From Niabella sp. (GTDB taxonomy: Bacteria; Bacteroidota; Bacteroidia; Chitinophagales; Chitinophagaceae), in assembly GCA_017744715.1 (NCBI GenBank), contig JAGIAT010000001.1, forward strand, positions 186,001 to 250,000: a DNA stretch of 64,000 bases. The letters are read 5' to 3'. Positions 16,109 to 24,797 of this stretch are shown in pieces (within the stretch, counting starts at the first letter, position 1; each line of letters starts with the position of its first letter). A program made the position numbers and the translations under genes. The notes below the pieces were generated by a model. It saw only the letters and a program-made list of their open reading frames with translations, was not told the DNA's origin and ran no database searches.

Positions 16109-16702
16109 ATGCGAAATATAATCGTTTCAGAAATGATCACATTGGATGGTGTGATGCAAGGTCCCGGAGGCCCGGAGGAAGACCGGTCCGGCGGTTTTGA
16201 ATATGGCGGCTGGACGGCAGCTTACGGAGACGAGGAGTCCGGCAGGATTTTCCAAAAACAGATGCAGGCAGCCGACTATCTGTTGGGCCGTAAAACATTT
16301 GAGATCTGGGAAAACTACTGGCCGCAGCATAACGATTTCTGGCCGGCAGTCAACGCGGGCACGAAATACGTATTATCTGCCACGCGGAAAAGCTCGGATT
16401 GGGAAAAATCGGTTTTCCTCGGAAGTGTGGAAGGGATCCGCGCTCTTAAGAATACAAACGGCCCAGACGTACAGGTATGGGGCAGTGGTAAGCTCGTACA
16501 ACTGCTACTGCAACAGGACCTGGTGGATGAACTCTGGCTCAAGATTTTTCCGGTAACGCTGGGTACAGGAAAAAAGCTGTTTGAAAATGGCCCTATTCCC
16601 GCAGCATTTACGTTAACAGAGAATTCCGTTACTCCGGGTGGTGTGATTTTTGCCAATTACAAACGGGCAGGAGCGGTGAAGACCGGAACTGTAGGTGCAT
16701 AG
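16109..16702 (+). CDS. Dihydrofolate reductase-family (RibD C-terminal-like) protein
   Basis: This 197-residue cytoplasmic NADPH-binding oxidoreductase-like protein has EMITLDGVMQGPGG at the N-terminus, YLLGRKTFEIW in the middle and VWGSGKLVQLLLQQDLVDELWLKIFPVTLGTGKKLF near the end. This is the YyaP/YwjB-type branch of RibD-C proteins. A strong Shine-Dalgarno AGGAGG (16095-16100) lies 8 bp before the ATG, which is unusual for Bacteroidota and fixes the start. The true substrate of this family is generally unknown. A second, more divergent member lies at 19620. Confidence 0.87.
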   Translation: MRNIIVSEMITLDGVMQGPGGPEEDRSGGFEYGGWTAAYGDEESGRIFQKQMQAADYLLGRKTFEIWENYWPQHNDFWPAVNAGTKYVLSATRKSSDWEKSVFLGSVEGIRALKNTNGPDVQVWGSGKLVQLLLQQDLVDELWLKIFPVTLGTGKKLFENGPIPAAFTLTENSVTPGGVIFANYKRAGAVKTGTVGA

Positions 16703-16758
16703 AACAGGTAACTCCGGTGTCTGTAAAAAAAGTAAAACGGAATTATATTGTAACGAAA

Positions 16759-17241
16759 ATGATAACGGACAACATGATACTATTGCAGCCGACAGAGGCC
16801 GCCGATCTGGAACGGTTCTTTATTTTTCAGCTGGATAAAGAAGCCATTCACCTGGCGGCCTTTACACCCAAAGATCCGACGGATAAAGCCGCCTACCTGA
16901 ATAAATATACAAAATTACTGGGCGAACCCACGGTACACATGCGCACGATTCTGGTGGATAATGTGATTGCCGGCAGTATTTCAAAATTTGAAATGGAAGG
17001 CGATGCGGAGATCACCTACTGGATCGACCGGGATTTTTGGGGTAAAGGAATCGGCACCATCGCACTTAAACAGTTCCTGACGCTTGAAAAAGCACGGCCC
17101 ATTTTCGGGCGGGTGGCTTTTGATAATATGGGCTCTCAACGGGTATTGGAAAAATGTGGTTTTGTAAGGATCGGTAAGGACAAAGGTTTTGCCAATGCCC
17201 GGCAGGCTGAAATAGAAGAGTTTATTTATAAGCTGGATTGA
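16759..17241 (+). CDS. GNAT-family N-acetyltransferase (RimJ/RimL type)
   Basis: From the ATG at 16759 this is a 160-residue protein; a GTG at 16717 would add 14 residues unlike the family. The fold is recognisable from MILLQPTEAADLERFF, the beta-strand EITYWIDRDFWGKGIGT (acetyl-CoA pyrophosphate loop) and RVAFDNMGSQRVLEKCGFVRIG. It transfers an acetyl group to an amine of a protein or small molecule in the cytoplasm. It follows the DHFR-like gene by 56 bp on the same strand and may be co-transcribed. Confidence 0.88.
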   Translation: MITDNMILLQPTEAADLERFFIFQLDKEAIHLAAFTPKDPTDKAAYLNKYTKLLGEPTVHMRTILVDNVIAGSISKFEMEGDAEITYWIDRDFWGKGIGTIALKQFLTLEKARPIFGRVAFDNMGSQRVLEKCGFVRIGKDKGFANARQAEIEEFIYKLD

Positions 17242-17461
17242 TGGCGATATATAGAATAACTAGGGTTACCTGCAACGCCATTCTCTATTGTCAAAGAATA
17301 ATGAATGTTGCGGTCACAGGGATCGTTTGTAATGATTGCTGGAAGGATACGATCATACGGTGTTAAGTATAAGAATTTTTAATCGGCACAATATTAAAAG
17401 CTGATACTTCGCTAACCTGCTGAGCCGGTAACACCATAAACAACATTATAGCGGGGGGCAG

Positions 17462-18199
17462 ATGGCGGAATATCGATTAGGCAGTGATAATTTGTTTTTC
17501 TATTCTAACGACTATGCGGATTATCCGAATGAGATCGATATTTCGATAATCCATAATGACCTGACTGAAGAAAACAGTCAGCAGATTCAAATCGGAGTTT
17601 ATATTTTCCTCGACAATTATTTGGGAGAACTTGATTTTGTTTATAATATAGACCATCTAAGAATAATCAGCCGGCATGAGGCTGAAAAGCAGTTGATTCC
17701 GATTGTAAAGCTCAAGGAGTTTCTTAGTTGGCGGCAAATGGGATTTGTTGAAAAGTATGAAGAAGTTGGATATTATGCGGAAGATGACGAATACTCAATT
17801 TTAGAAGCGGAATTGAAAAATGGAAGCAATTTAATTACGGTGGTCAATACGCAGCTGCTTAATTGGGATGGCAAGGTGTCACGTGCCTGGATTGCATTTA
17901 TTACTTTTAAATATGATGGAAGTAATCATAATGGCATGCCTAACAAAAAGGACTATGAAAGTTTAAACCAAGTAGAAGAAAGCATATTGCATCAACTTTC
18001 AGATCAGGACAGTTATTTATATATTGGCAGACAAACGGCGAATGGTGAGCGCGATATTTATTTTGCTTGCAAAGATTTTCGTAAACCTTCGAAAGTGTTT
18101 TTTAAAGCACTGCAAGAGAATAGTAGTGAATTTGAAATAGAGTACGATATTTATAAAGACAAATACTGGCAGTCATTTGAGCGATTTGTGACTGCCTGA
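17462..18199 (+). CDS. DUF695-like hypothetical protein
   Basis: This acidic soluble protein of 245 residues has a C-terminal half (YLYIGRQTANGERDIYFACKDFRKPSKVF) that resembles DUF695. The N-terminal half is tyrosine- and isoleucine-rich and unassigned. There is no signal peptide. The gene is AT-rich relative to its neighbours and sits in a run of orphan genes (17.4-21.3 kb), which suggests recent acquisition. Function is unknown; an immunity or stress role is only conjecture. Confidence 0.65.
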   Translation: MAEYRLGSDNLFFYSNDYADYPNEIDISIIHNDLTEENSQQIQIGVYIFLDNYLGELDFVYNIDHLRIISRHEAEKQLIPIVKLKEFLSWRQMGFVEKYEEVGYYAEDDEYSILEAELKNGSNLITVVNTQLLNWDGKVSRAWIAFITFKYDGSNHNGMPNKKDYESLNQVEESILHQLSDQDSYLYIGRQTANGERDIYFACKDFRKPSKVFFKALQENSSEFEIEYDIYKDKYWQSFERFVTA

Positions 18200-18294
18200 A
18201 ATGGGAAAGGAGTATTGCATTATTATTAATAGTAAATTTAGGACTGCTTTACTTCGTATTTTGGGTTTTATTTTTAAAACACAGTAACAATAAT

Positions 18295-18936
18295 ATGAAT
18301 GGCTTGAACAAAGAAACGGCAAGCTATGTTAGAAACTATTTTAGCAACTTAATGACTGACGATGAAAAGTTAGCATTGAAGCATCATATATACACCTATA
18401 AGACTTTCGATGAGCCGAAAATGAGGAAGATGCTGATTGAGCGAGGCACGATAAACGCGGAGTCTGAAATAATCAATTTTTTAAAAGATGAATATGATCA
18501 ATTTGAATTGGACATCGCAAAACGGATAATGAATGAAACCCCCGAAAAGGTATTTTTAAATACATGCTCAAGATGCAACAAACTTGCCCGAACTCCCTAT
18601 GCAAGACAGTGCCGGCATTGTGGATATAGTTGGCATGAGCTAACGATTGCTCAATTTAAAATTAATGATGCCTTTCAAATTGAGGAAGGGCAATTTTTCC
18701 TACAAGGACAAATTGTGAAAGGAGCGATCAAGCAGGGACAATTTATGGATTTGACATTCTTTGGCCTCAACATAAAACCTAAAATAGAAGTAATGGAGTG
18801 CGCCGATAAAAACGCGGAAGAAAAAATCGGGGAGGGGATTAGGCTGGGAACAACAGAATTATCGGAAGAGGAAAAGAAGCTTATTGAAAATAAAAGTTCG
18901 TTGGGAATACAATTTGACATAGTTAAAGAACGATGA
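18295..18936 (+). CDS. Hypothetical protein with zinc-ribbon
   Basis: This 213-residue protein has a mainly helical N-terminal half and a clear four-cysteine zinc-ribbon: Cys91-x2-Cys94 and Cys106-x2-Cys109 (CSRCNKL...CRHCGYSW). A beta-rich part (about 115-165) and an acidic C-terminal helix follow. I recognise no named family. It is AT-rich, like the gene before it. Zinc ribbons of this kind mediate nucleic-acid or protein contacts, but nothing else in the sequence fixes the role. Confidence 0.6.
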   Translation: MNGLNKETASYVRNYFSNLMTDDEKLALKHHIYTYKTFDEPKMRKMLIERGTINAESEIINFLKDEYDQFELDIAKRIMNETPEKVFLNTCSRCNKLARTPYARQCRHCGYSWHELTIAQFKINDAFQIEEGQFFLQGQIVKGAIKQGQFMDLTFFGLNIKPKIEVMECADKNAEEKIGEGIRLGTTELSEEEKKLIENKSSLGIQFDIVKER

Positions 18937-19044
18937 TGCTGCGACTAAAGATACTGCAAGAATGCATTACCAACATTTTTGTAATTTGAAACATCAAAAG
19001 GTTGGCCAGATGAATGAACAATCATCGTTTTTCTGAACTAAACG

Positions 19045-19155
19045 TTCATTGATAAATATGAATTTGAAAAGTCGGGTAACATTCCGAAAGCAGGTATTGA
19101 TGCGATTGAGAACGTCCCGAACTACGGTTTCAGCTTAACGCTTGCTCGTTACTGA
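19045..19155 (+). pseudogene. Possible decayed 3' gene fragment
   Basis: An open stretch without a start encodes a protein-like C-terminus containing EKSGNIPKAGIDAIENVPNY and ending LTLARY before TGA (19153-19155). The frame is closed by TAA just upstream. It reads like the tail of a lost conserved gene, but I cannot name the family. It overlaps the 3' end of the convergent hxlR-type gene by 7 bp. Confidence 0.3.
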
Positions 19156-19538
19156 ACAAGCTTGGGGTCTGCGGGAACAAAAATTTCCTTCCCATCTGCA
19201 TAGACCTTGCCCCAGTTACACAAACTGTCTAAAATCGGAACCAGATCCCATCCTTTATTGGTCAGCAAATATTTTACACCGGTTGGAACGGTATCGGCAA
19301 TTTCCCGTTTTACTAAAATGGCGTGGGCTTCCAGTTCTTTTAATTGTCTTGCCAACACCGTTTCGGAAATCGCTGGCAGCTGTTGCTTTAAAAGATGAAA
19401 GCGGTTATGGCCCTGGGAAATATAATAGATGATTTGCGACTTCCACCGGCCACTTACAATACTGATAGCAGAGTTGCGCTCACAGGTTTCAAATAAAAAT
19501 TGCTCGTTGATATAATTGGAAGATTGCTTTTTTCTCAT
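19149..19538 (-). CDS. HxlR-family transcriptional regulator
   Basis: This 129-residue winged-helix repressor/activator has the HxlR core ETCERNSAISIVSGRWKSQIIYYIS and GHNRFHLLKQQLPAISETVLARQLKELEAHAILVKRE. The signature cysteine that in some family members senses electrophiles or oxidants is present (CERN). It is transcribed divergently from the DHFR-like gene at 19620, with a perfect dyad between them, so it probably controls that gene and itself. The inducer is unknown. Confidence 0.92.
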   Translation of the reverse strand: MRKKQSSNYINEQFLFETCERNSAISIVSGRWKSQIIYYISQGHNRFHLLKQQLPAISETVLARQLKELEAHAILVKREIADTVPTGVKYLLTNKGWDLVPILDSLCNWGKVYADGKEIFVPADPKLVQ

Positions 19539-19553
19539 ACTTATGGAATGGGG

Positions 19554-19569
19554 CTAACAATTTTGTTAG
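19554..19569. promoter_or_regulatory. Candidate HxlR operator (perfect dyad)
   Basis: CTAACAA-TT-TTGTTAG is a perfect 7-bp inverted repeat located between the divergent hxlR-type and DHFR-like genes. A plausible promoter for the rightward gene lies just after it (TTG at 19573-19575, GAACTTTG at 19596-19603). Binding at this dyad could therefore control both directions. Confidence 0.5.
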
Positions 19570-19619
19570 TCATTGTTTATAAAAGGATGGATAAAGAACT
19601 TTGATCAAAAATACGAAAT

Positions 19620-20138
19620 ATGAAAATCAGTATCTACATAGCCGCATCAGCAAACGGATTGATCTCTAATTCAAGAAATGTGCCTGACTGGCTTTCTCCC
19701 GAATATGGAGCCGGGATGATGGCTATTTGCCGGGAATATAAGGCGGTGATCATGGGCCGGGTTACTTATGATATTCTGGCGCCGGATTATCTGCCCCTTA
19801 CCCAGGAAGGAACAACGGTTGTATTAACCACCAGCGAAGCTGCAACCTCCGGTAATTCAACCGTGGTTTTTACAAAAGCAAATCCCGCTGAAATCGTTCA
19901 AATGCTTGCAGACCGGGGCCACACCCATGCCGTTATTATTGGCGGTACTGCTACCATAAGCGCATTTGTAAACGCAGGGGTGGTAGACGATATTTATTTT
20001 GTTATGGAACCCGTGCTTTTTGGTGGCGGCCTGCCTTTGTTAAAAGGTGTTGAGGCTGAGTTAAAGCTCAACCTGCTGGCGGTTACAAAACTAAACGGCA
20101 ATACGGTTCAATTACATTACGAAATAGCAAAGTCCTAG
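19620..20138 (+). CDS. Dihydrofolate reductase-family protein (HxlR-linked)
   Basis: This 172-residue RibD-C/DHFR-fold protein has YIAASANGLISNSRNVPDW at the start, AVIMGRVTYDIL (cofactor-binding helix), HAVIIGGTATISAF (the GG phosphate-binding turn) and DIYFVMEPVLFGGGLPLL. It is probably an NAD(P)H-dependent reductase in the cytoplasm. It is divergent from the HxlR regulator and followed by a small monooxygenase-like gene. This resembles a small inducible detoxification unit in which quinone-like or electrophilic compounds are sensed and reduced (inference). Confidence 0.87.
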   Translation: MKISIYIAASANGLISNSRNVPDWLSPEYGAGMMAICREYKAVIMGRVTYDILAPDYLPLTQEGTTVVLTTSEAATSGNSTVVFTKANPAEIVQMLADRGHTHAVIIGGTATISAFVNAGVVDDIYFVMEPVLFGGGLPLLKGVEAELKLNLLAVTKLNGNTVQLHYEIAKS

Positions 20139-20228
20139 AATGATTTTTATTAACAAAAATGAAGAAGAAAAAGGATCTGGCTTAACAGGTCAGTATTATG
20201 TATCTACTAAACAAGTTAATCCGTATAT

Positions 20229-20543
20229 ATGGAAATAAACCCGGTTACTGTTGTAATAACATGTACCATTCAGCCTGGTAAAATTGATAGCGCCAGGCAG
20301 GCACTTGAAGCAAATATTAAGACGGTGCTGCGTGAAGAACCGGCCTGTCATGGCATTCGTGTGCACGACGACCCAAAAAATCCGCACCGGTTGCTTATTA
20401 TTGAATATTGGGATAGCGAAGCTGTTTTTACAGGGCCGCACATGCAGACTGCACATATGCAGGCATTCCTCAAAACAGCACAGACGTTTCTTGACGGGGC
20501 CGCTGAGTTCAGTTTTTGGCGTGAAATTATAGCGGAAAATTAA
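20229..20543 (+). CDS. Antibiotic biosynthesis monooxygenase-like (YgiN/ABM fold) protein
   Basis: This 104-residue dimeric ferredoxin-like-fold protein shows VTVVITCTIQPGKIDSARQA, CHGIRVHDDPKNPHRLLIIEYWDSEAVF and HMQTAHMQAFLKTA, matching the ABM family (YgiN quinol monooxygenase and relatives). It follows the HxlR-linked reductase by 90 bp on the same strand, which fits redox handling of quinone-like compounds. Confidence 0.87.
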   Translation: MEINPVTVVITCTIQPGKIDSARQALEANIKTVLREEPACHGIRVHDDPKNPHRLLIIEYWDSEAVFTGPHMQTAHMQAFLKTAQTFLDGAAEFSFWREIIAEN

Positions 20544-20659
20544 AAGACAAATGCGGGGCTTTGTAAACACATATAGGCGATAATAATCGTTTGAAAATGG
20601 ATCGTTTGCGTATATTTATAAGTTAGCTGTATACTTTAACTAACAGCTGACCAGAAGAA

Positions 20660-21262
20660 ATGAGACTAGTTAATTTCTTTAAAAAAAATCGGGAAAAAGC
20701 CGCTTTAAAAAATGAGGATGAGGCACTCCGTTATTTGCCATCATTTTGCGAAGATGACTATTGTCAAATTGAAATTGTTCCATATGCTAATAAAGAATAC
20801 ATTTTAAAGACTTTTAAGCAAATAGAGAAGCTTGCAAATAATTCAAAAACAGATTTTGGGTTTACTGAAATATACGGAAGAAGGCAAATGCCTGTAACAA
20901 CTTTTTGTAAAGAAACCAGAATTCATTATTTGGAAGCGTTGCTGTCCGGTTTTGAATTTGAAAAGGCAAAAAGTATAAATTATAACAGCCAAAAAATCCT
21001 GGACTGCGAAGTCGGACCAATCAAAGGACACGGCTTCTCTGCATTTACCATTTTTTTTGATACCGAAGATGTGTTTGTGAAAAACATTTGGCTGTCTATA
21101 AGTTTAATTGTTGATGTTAAGCAATATGGTTTAGTTGAATCTGCTTTGCATTGTTTGGGAGAAGACTGTGATATGACTTTGGTTGATTGGAATAGTTTAA
21201 AGCTGTTTGATCTTAAAGACAGAAAGCAGGTTAATGAGTATTTAATGGACTACTGGAAATGA
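20660..21262 (+). CDS. Hypothetical protein
   Basis: This 200-residue soluble protein (MRLVNFFKKNREKAALKNED...) is rich in aromatic and acidic residues and ends EYLMDYWK. No motif or known domain was recognised. It is AT-rich and isolated at the end of the 17.4-21.3 kb orphan cluster. It looks coding by length and composition. Its general character resembles bacterial immunity proteins, but that is a loose impression only. Confidence 0.55.
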   Translation: MRLVNFFKKNREKAALKNEDEALRYLPSFCEDDYCQIEIVPYANKEYILKTFKQIEKLANNSKTDFGFTEIYGRRQMPVTTFCKETRIHYLEALLSGFEFEKAKSINYNSQKILDCEVGPIKGHGFSAFTIFFDTEDVFVKNIWLSISLIVDVKQYGLVESALHCLGEDCDMTLVDWNSLKLFDLKDRKQVNEYLMDYWK

Positions 21263-21360
21263 TATAGTGACTGTCATAGGTTTTGCACTGATAGGCTAGG
21301 GGTCCCATAAAAACAACCCTCGCCAACCGGCTATTTTGGCGAACAGCAAAACTTTTTCGT

Positions 21361-21423
21361 ATGAGACGTATAAATTTAATAGTAGCGTTAGTCGTTATTG
21401 TACTCAGTTCATGTAACCGGTGA
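21361..21423 (+). pseudogene. Truncated lipoprotein: signal peptide followed by a stop
   Basis: ATG at 21361 opens a perfect lipoprotein signal (MRRINLIVALVVIVLSSC, lipobox LSSC), but TGA follows two codons later. Another frame stays open from 21420 (GTGAAGAAGGATTGC...) for about 180 bp towards the peptidase gene. A one-base indel near 21420 would join the two. It is probably a broken lipoprotein gene, though it could be a genuine minimal lipopeptide. The rest of the gap (21263-21360 and 21424-21601) shows no gene. Confidence 0.4.
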
Positions 21424-21601
21424 AGAAGGATTGCGTAAATGGCTTAAGTAATTGTGCACCGGCAATTTTGTATGGCCAGGCATTACTTATAGTTGAAGGG
21501 CTGCCGGATGCGGAGGGGCAGCCGCTGCAACGCAGGGGCCATAGCCCGCAGCAGCCGGAGCTGCTGATGCCACCTGCACTACAGCCGACAGCCCCCCAAA
21601 A

Positions 21602-24001
21602 TCATTTTCCCTTCTTCACATATGTTTCCAGCCACTGGTACTCTTCCCAAAGCAGGTGCAGGAGGTTTTCTTTGCCCGCATAGCCGTGCGACTCGAAGGG
21701 CAGCTGTACAAAACGCACCGTGCCGCCGTGGCCCTTGACGGCGTTGAAGAGCCGCTCGCTCTGGATGGGGAAGGTGCCGGGGTTGTTATCTGCCTCACCG
21801 TGAATGAGCAACAGCGGCGTTTTTATTTTATCCGCATAGCTGAAGGGGCTCATGCGGTTGTACACCTGCGGAGCCTGCCAGTAGGTACGCTCTTCGTTCT
21901 GAAACCCAAACGGGGTAAGGGTCCGGTTGTAGGCACCACTGCGCGCAATACCCGCTTTAAACAGGCTGGTATGTGCCAGCAGGTTGGCCGTCATAAACGC
22001 ACCATAGCTATGACCCGCAACCGCCACGCGCGTACTATCCCCAATGCCCATGGAAGCAATTTTATCGATCGCCGCTTTGGCGTTCCACTCCAGCTGCTCT
22101 ACAAAATTATCGTTGGGATACTTGCTGCCTTCGCCTACAATAGGAAACTCGGCATTGTCCATAACCGCATAGCCTTCCAATGCAAAGAACACAAAGCTGC
22201 CATAGTTGATCTGCGTAAACGTATTCTTACTGCCGCGCACCTGGGCTGCATCGGAAGCCTGTTTGTACTCCCGCGGATACGCCACAATGATCACCGGCAG
22301 CTTGCCATCCTTTGCCGGGTCGTAATTTTTTGAAACGTATACATTGGCGGTAAGCTGGATGCCGTCCCTGCGGGTATAGGTGACTTTTTCTTTTTTAAGA
22401 TCGCGCAGCTCCGGTTGCGGATCGGGGAAGCTGGTAAGCGGGGTTTCTTTTTTACCGTTTATAATAAAATAGTTGGGCGGCTGGGTATTGCTCTGGCGGC
22501 TGGTTACAAAGGAAAGCCCTTTTTGCTGCGACAGCAATTTAACCGGCACTTCATAATACGGATCTTTTGCCTGCCATAGTTTTTCCTTTTTTAAAGAAGT
22601 GAAATCAAAAGTACCCACAAAAGGATAATCACCGTTGGGAGAAGCGCCCTGCGCGTTCATGATGAATTTTGTTTTCTGGTAGATGAGCGGCACCAAACGA
22701 CCGTACTCGTTCCTTACCGTGAAGGGTGTACCGGGATCATTATAGGCATCGTTGGTGCTGCGGTCATCCAGCGTGGTAAGCTTTTGGGTAGACAGATCCA
22801 GCCGCTGCCAGATGCGTTTTTGTTGAGCAAAAGAGCCCTGTGTAACCAGCGCTATGTCTTTATTCACAAAGCTGACGTTGTACAGGCGCATGGGCGTGGC
22901 CACCACCGTTTGCGGCGTGGCGGTAAACGGCGCAGCAAGGGTTACATACTGATCGTGATTGGGCACATTGTGTTTGATGAAGCCACTGTCCAGCGGCTCA
23001 ATCCAGCCCAGCGTAGCGGGTTGGGTGGCGATCCAGTTATGACCGCGCGGGGCGTTCAGTACATTGTCAAAGCCACTGGGGGCCAGCTCTGAAGAAGGAA
23101 TTTTTGCAATGGTTTTTACCAGCGCGCCTTTAGCATCCCACACTTCAATGGTGGAGGCAAAACCATTAGAAGGCACCAGGTAGGAAAGATCGCCCGTGAG
23201 TCGCTCTACCAGTAAATAATTTTTATCGGGCGAAAGCTGGATGGAGGCGTACAGATCCGGCCTGCCGATGGGTGTTTCCACACCACCGTTGTTGAGCAGG
23301 AGTTGCGATGTGGCAAAAAAGCGGAACAGCGCTTCATCATATTTGTTTTTGATAAGATCCTGGTAGGTACGGGAAGCCGCCACCTTGCCCAGGTTCTGCT
23401 GGATCACCGGTCCGTCTGGCGCGGCAGGCTTTTGGGGCATGGCCGAAGGGGCAGCCGTGGTAGCCTGGTAAAGCAATTGGTCATTATCCCACCAGCTGAA
23501 ATCATTACCGGTAGCCGTGTTGAGCGGCGTGCGGTTGATTTTAACAGCCTGCGCGGCTTTTACATCTACCACGTAAAGATCCATGGCTGTGCGCGTTTCC
23601 TGGAGGAAGGCTAGTTTGGTACCCGCGCGGTTCCAGGAAACGGAGGAGGCTCTTAAAGGCTCGGGCAATCCACTAATGGCGGCTTCTTTGCCGGTGCTTA
23701 CATTTTTTAACGTGAGCCCGGTATAATAGCTGCCCCTGCTGGGACTGAAATTGGCGGGGTTGATGCGTAGCCCGGCGATCCGGAGTTCCGGCTGCGCGAG
23801 GTCTTCCACAGTAGGGCCGGTGCTGCGTTGCATAAGTACCATCCAGGAACCATCGTCGTTAAAGCTGACACCGGGGTTGAAGGTGGCGAGCAATAATTTT
23901 TCAATAACAGCGGGTGGCTTTTGGTAGGTGCTGCCCTCCTGGGCCAGAACACCGGTTAAAAAGAAAAGCAGGGCAAGAAGAAGGAACAGACTACGTTTCA
24001 T
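21602..24001 (-). CDS. Secreted S9-family (prolyl oligopeptidase-type) serine peptidase
   Basis: This 799-residue enzyme has a signal peptide (MKRSLFLLLALLFFLTGVLAQ), a beta-propeller-like N-terminal half and a C-terminal alpha/beta-hydrolase domain from about residue 540. The catalytic serine lies in GHSYGAFMTANLLAH, the aspartate in LLIHGEADNNPGTFP and the histidine in FESHGYAGKENLL, so the triad is complete. The sequence around the serine and the length resemble the S9D glutamyl endopeptidase branch. It would degrade oligopeptides in the periplasm. It is a single gene, followed upstream by a repeat-rich non-coding region. Confidence 0.9.
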   Translation of the reverse strand: MKRSLFLLLALLFFLTGVLAQEGSTYQKPPAVIEKLLLATFNPGVSFNDDGSWMVLMQRSTGPTVEDLAQPELRIAGLRINPANFSPSRGSYYTGLTLKNVSTGKEAAISGLPEPLRASSVSWNRAGTKLAFLQETRTAMDLYVVDVKAAQAVKINRTPLNTATGNDFSWWDNDQLLYQATTAAPSAMPQKPAAPDGPVIQQNLGKVAASRTYQDLIKNKYDEALFRFFATSQLLLNNGGVETPIGRPDLYASIQLSPDKNYLLVERLTGDLSYLVPSNGFASTIEVWDAKGALVKTIAKIPSSELAPSGFDNVLNAPRGHNWIATQPATLGWIEPLDSGFIKHNVPNHDQYVTLAAPFTATPQTVVATPMRLYNVSFVNKDIALVTQGSFAQQKRIWQRLDLSTQKLTTLDDRSTNDAYNDPGTPFTVRNEYGRLVPLIYQKTKFIMNAQGASPNGDYPFVGTFDFTSLKKEKLWQAKDPYYEVPVKLLSQQKGLSFVTSRQSNTQPPNYFIINGKKETPLTSFPDPQPELRDLKKEKVTYTRRDGIQLTANVYVSKNYDPAKDGKLPVIIVAYPREYKQASDAAQVRGSKNTFTQINYGSFVFFALEGYAVMDNAEFPIVGEGSKYPNDNFVEQLEWNAKAAIDKIASMGIGDSTRVAVAGHSYGAFMTANLLAHTSLFKAGIARSGAYNRTLTPFGFQNEERTYWQAPQVYNRMSPFSYADKIKTPLLLIHGEADNNPGTFPIQSERLFNAVKGHGGTVRFVQLPFESHGYAGKENLLHLLWEEYQWLETYVKKGK

Positions 24002-24060
24002 GTATGAAGATTTGGTATTTCTTCTGTCGAATGTAGTGAAAATTGGGGAATGGGGGTTTC

Positions 24061-24440
24061 ATTGCCGCAGATGCGCAGATTTTTTGGGTAGGATGGCAGG
24101 TGCGGACACGTGCCATGGCGGCGGTATTTTTGCTTTGCCACAGAGACATCGTTTTTTTGATGGTGTAGAGAACATGTGTTGGCACAGGCGTAGATGGTAG
24201 CATTGAATGTTTGAGCAGCAACATTTTTACCGGCAATAGTATTACCGCAAATGTCCAGGTTTTGGGTGGCGGGATGGCGTGTGAGAACACGCATCATGGC
24301 AGCGGTATTTTTGTGTTGCCGCAGATGCGCAGATTATTTGATGGTGGATGGCGTATGAGGATACATGCCATGGCGGAGGCGTTATTGCATTGCCGCAGAT
24401 GCGCAGATTTTTTGACGATTTGCCGGGACAAGCCCTATGG
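24061..24440. repeat. Degenerate tandem repeat block, about 74-bp period
   Basis: Five related units begin near 24062, 24135, 24242, 24316 and 24390, with spacings of 73, 107, 74 and 74 bp. Each starts TTGCCGCAGATGCGCAGATT or a decayed version. Most continue GG(A)TGGC...ATGCCATGGCGG...GTATTTTTG. The core CCGCAGATGCGCAGATT is exact at 24065-24081, 24319-24335 and 24393-24409. Frames crossing it are not credible proteins. The rest of the gap, 24002-24060 and 24441-24531, shows nothing. Confidence 0.75.
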
Positions 24441-24531
24441 CATATAAAGGATACCCTTGTGCAGTTAAAGAACGGGAATTTGCAGTAAAAACCGGGATGT
24501 TAAGGGAATGGTACGCTGTTTAATGTGTATA

Positions 24532-24690
24532 CTATCTCAGCAGGCTGAGCAGCACATAAACAAATAAAACAATAGTTACTACGGTGCCGCAGATGAAAAA
24601 ACCGGCTAAAAATTCCATGTAACCGACTTTTTTGTGCTTTAAGGGTATTTCATGTTTAAGGGACATATGCTTTTGTTTTGTTTCAGCCAT
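24532..24690 (-). CDS. Small single-pass membrane protein
   Basis: A 52-residue protein from the ATG at 24690 (MAETKQKHMSLKHEIPLKHK) has a basic N-terminal half and one transmembrane helix, AGFFICGTVVTIVLFVYVLL, near the C-terminus. An upstream in-frame ATG at 24732 would add 14 residues. No family is recognised. The charge pattern and clean transmembrane helix support a real gene, but length limits confidence. Confidence 0.5.
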   Translation of the reverse strand: MAETKQKHMSLKHEIPLKHKKVGYMEFLAGFFICGTVVTIVLFVYVLLSLLR

Positions 24691-24797
24691 AAAGTTCGTT
24701 CCGCAAACAGGCACACCCAAGCGTAAAAGCACGGTTTTTTATAGGGTTTTTACGGTAGTCCAATTCACCGGTCAGCCATCCGCTTTTGGCAGACTTC

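Noticed and set aside
24061..24440. Possible CRISPR array
   Set aside because: Repeats are degenerate, units are similar along their whole length rather than repeat plus unique spacer, and no cas genes are nearby.
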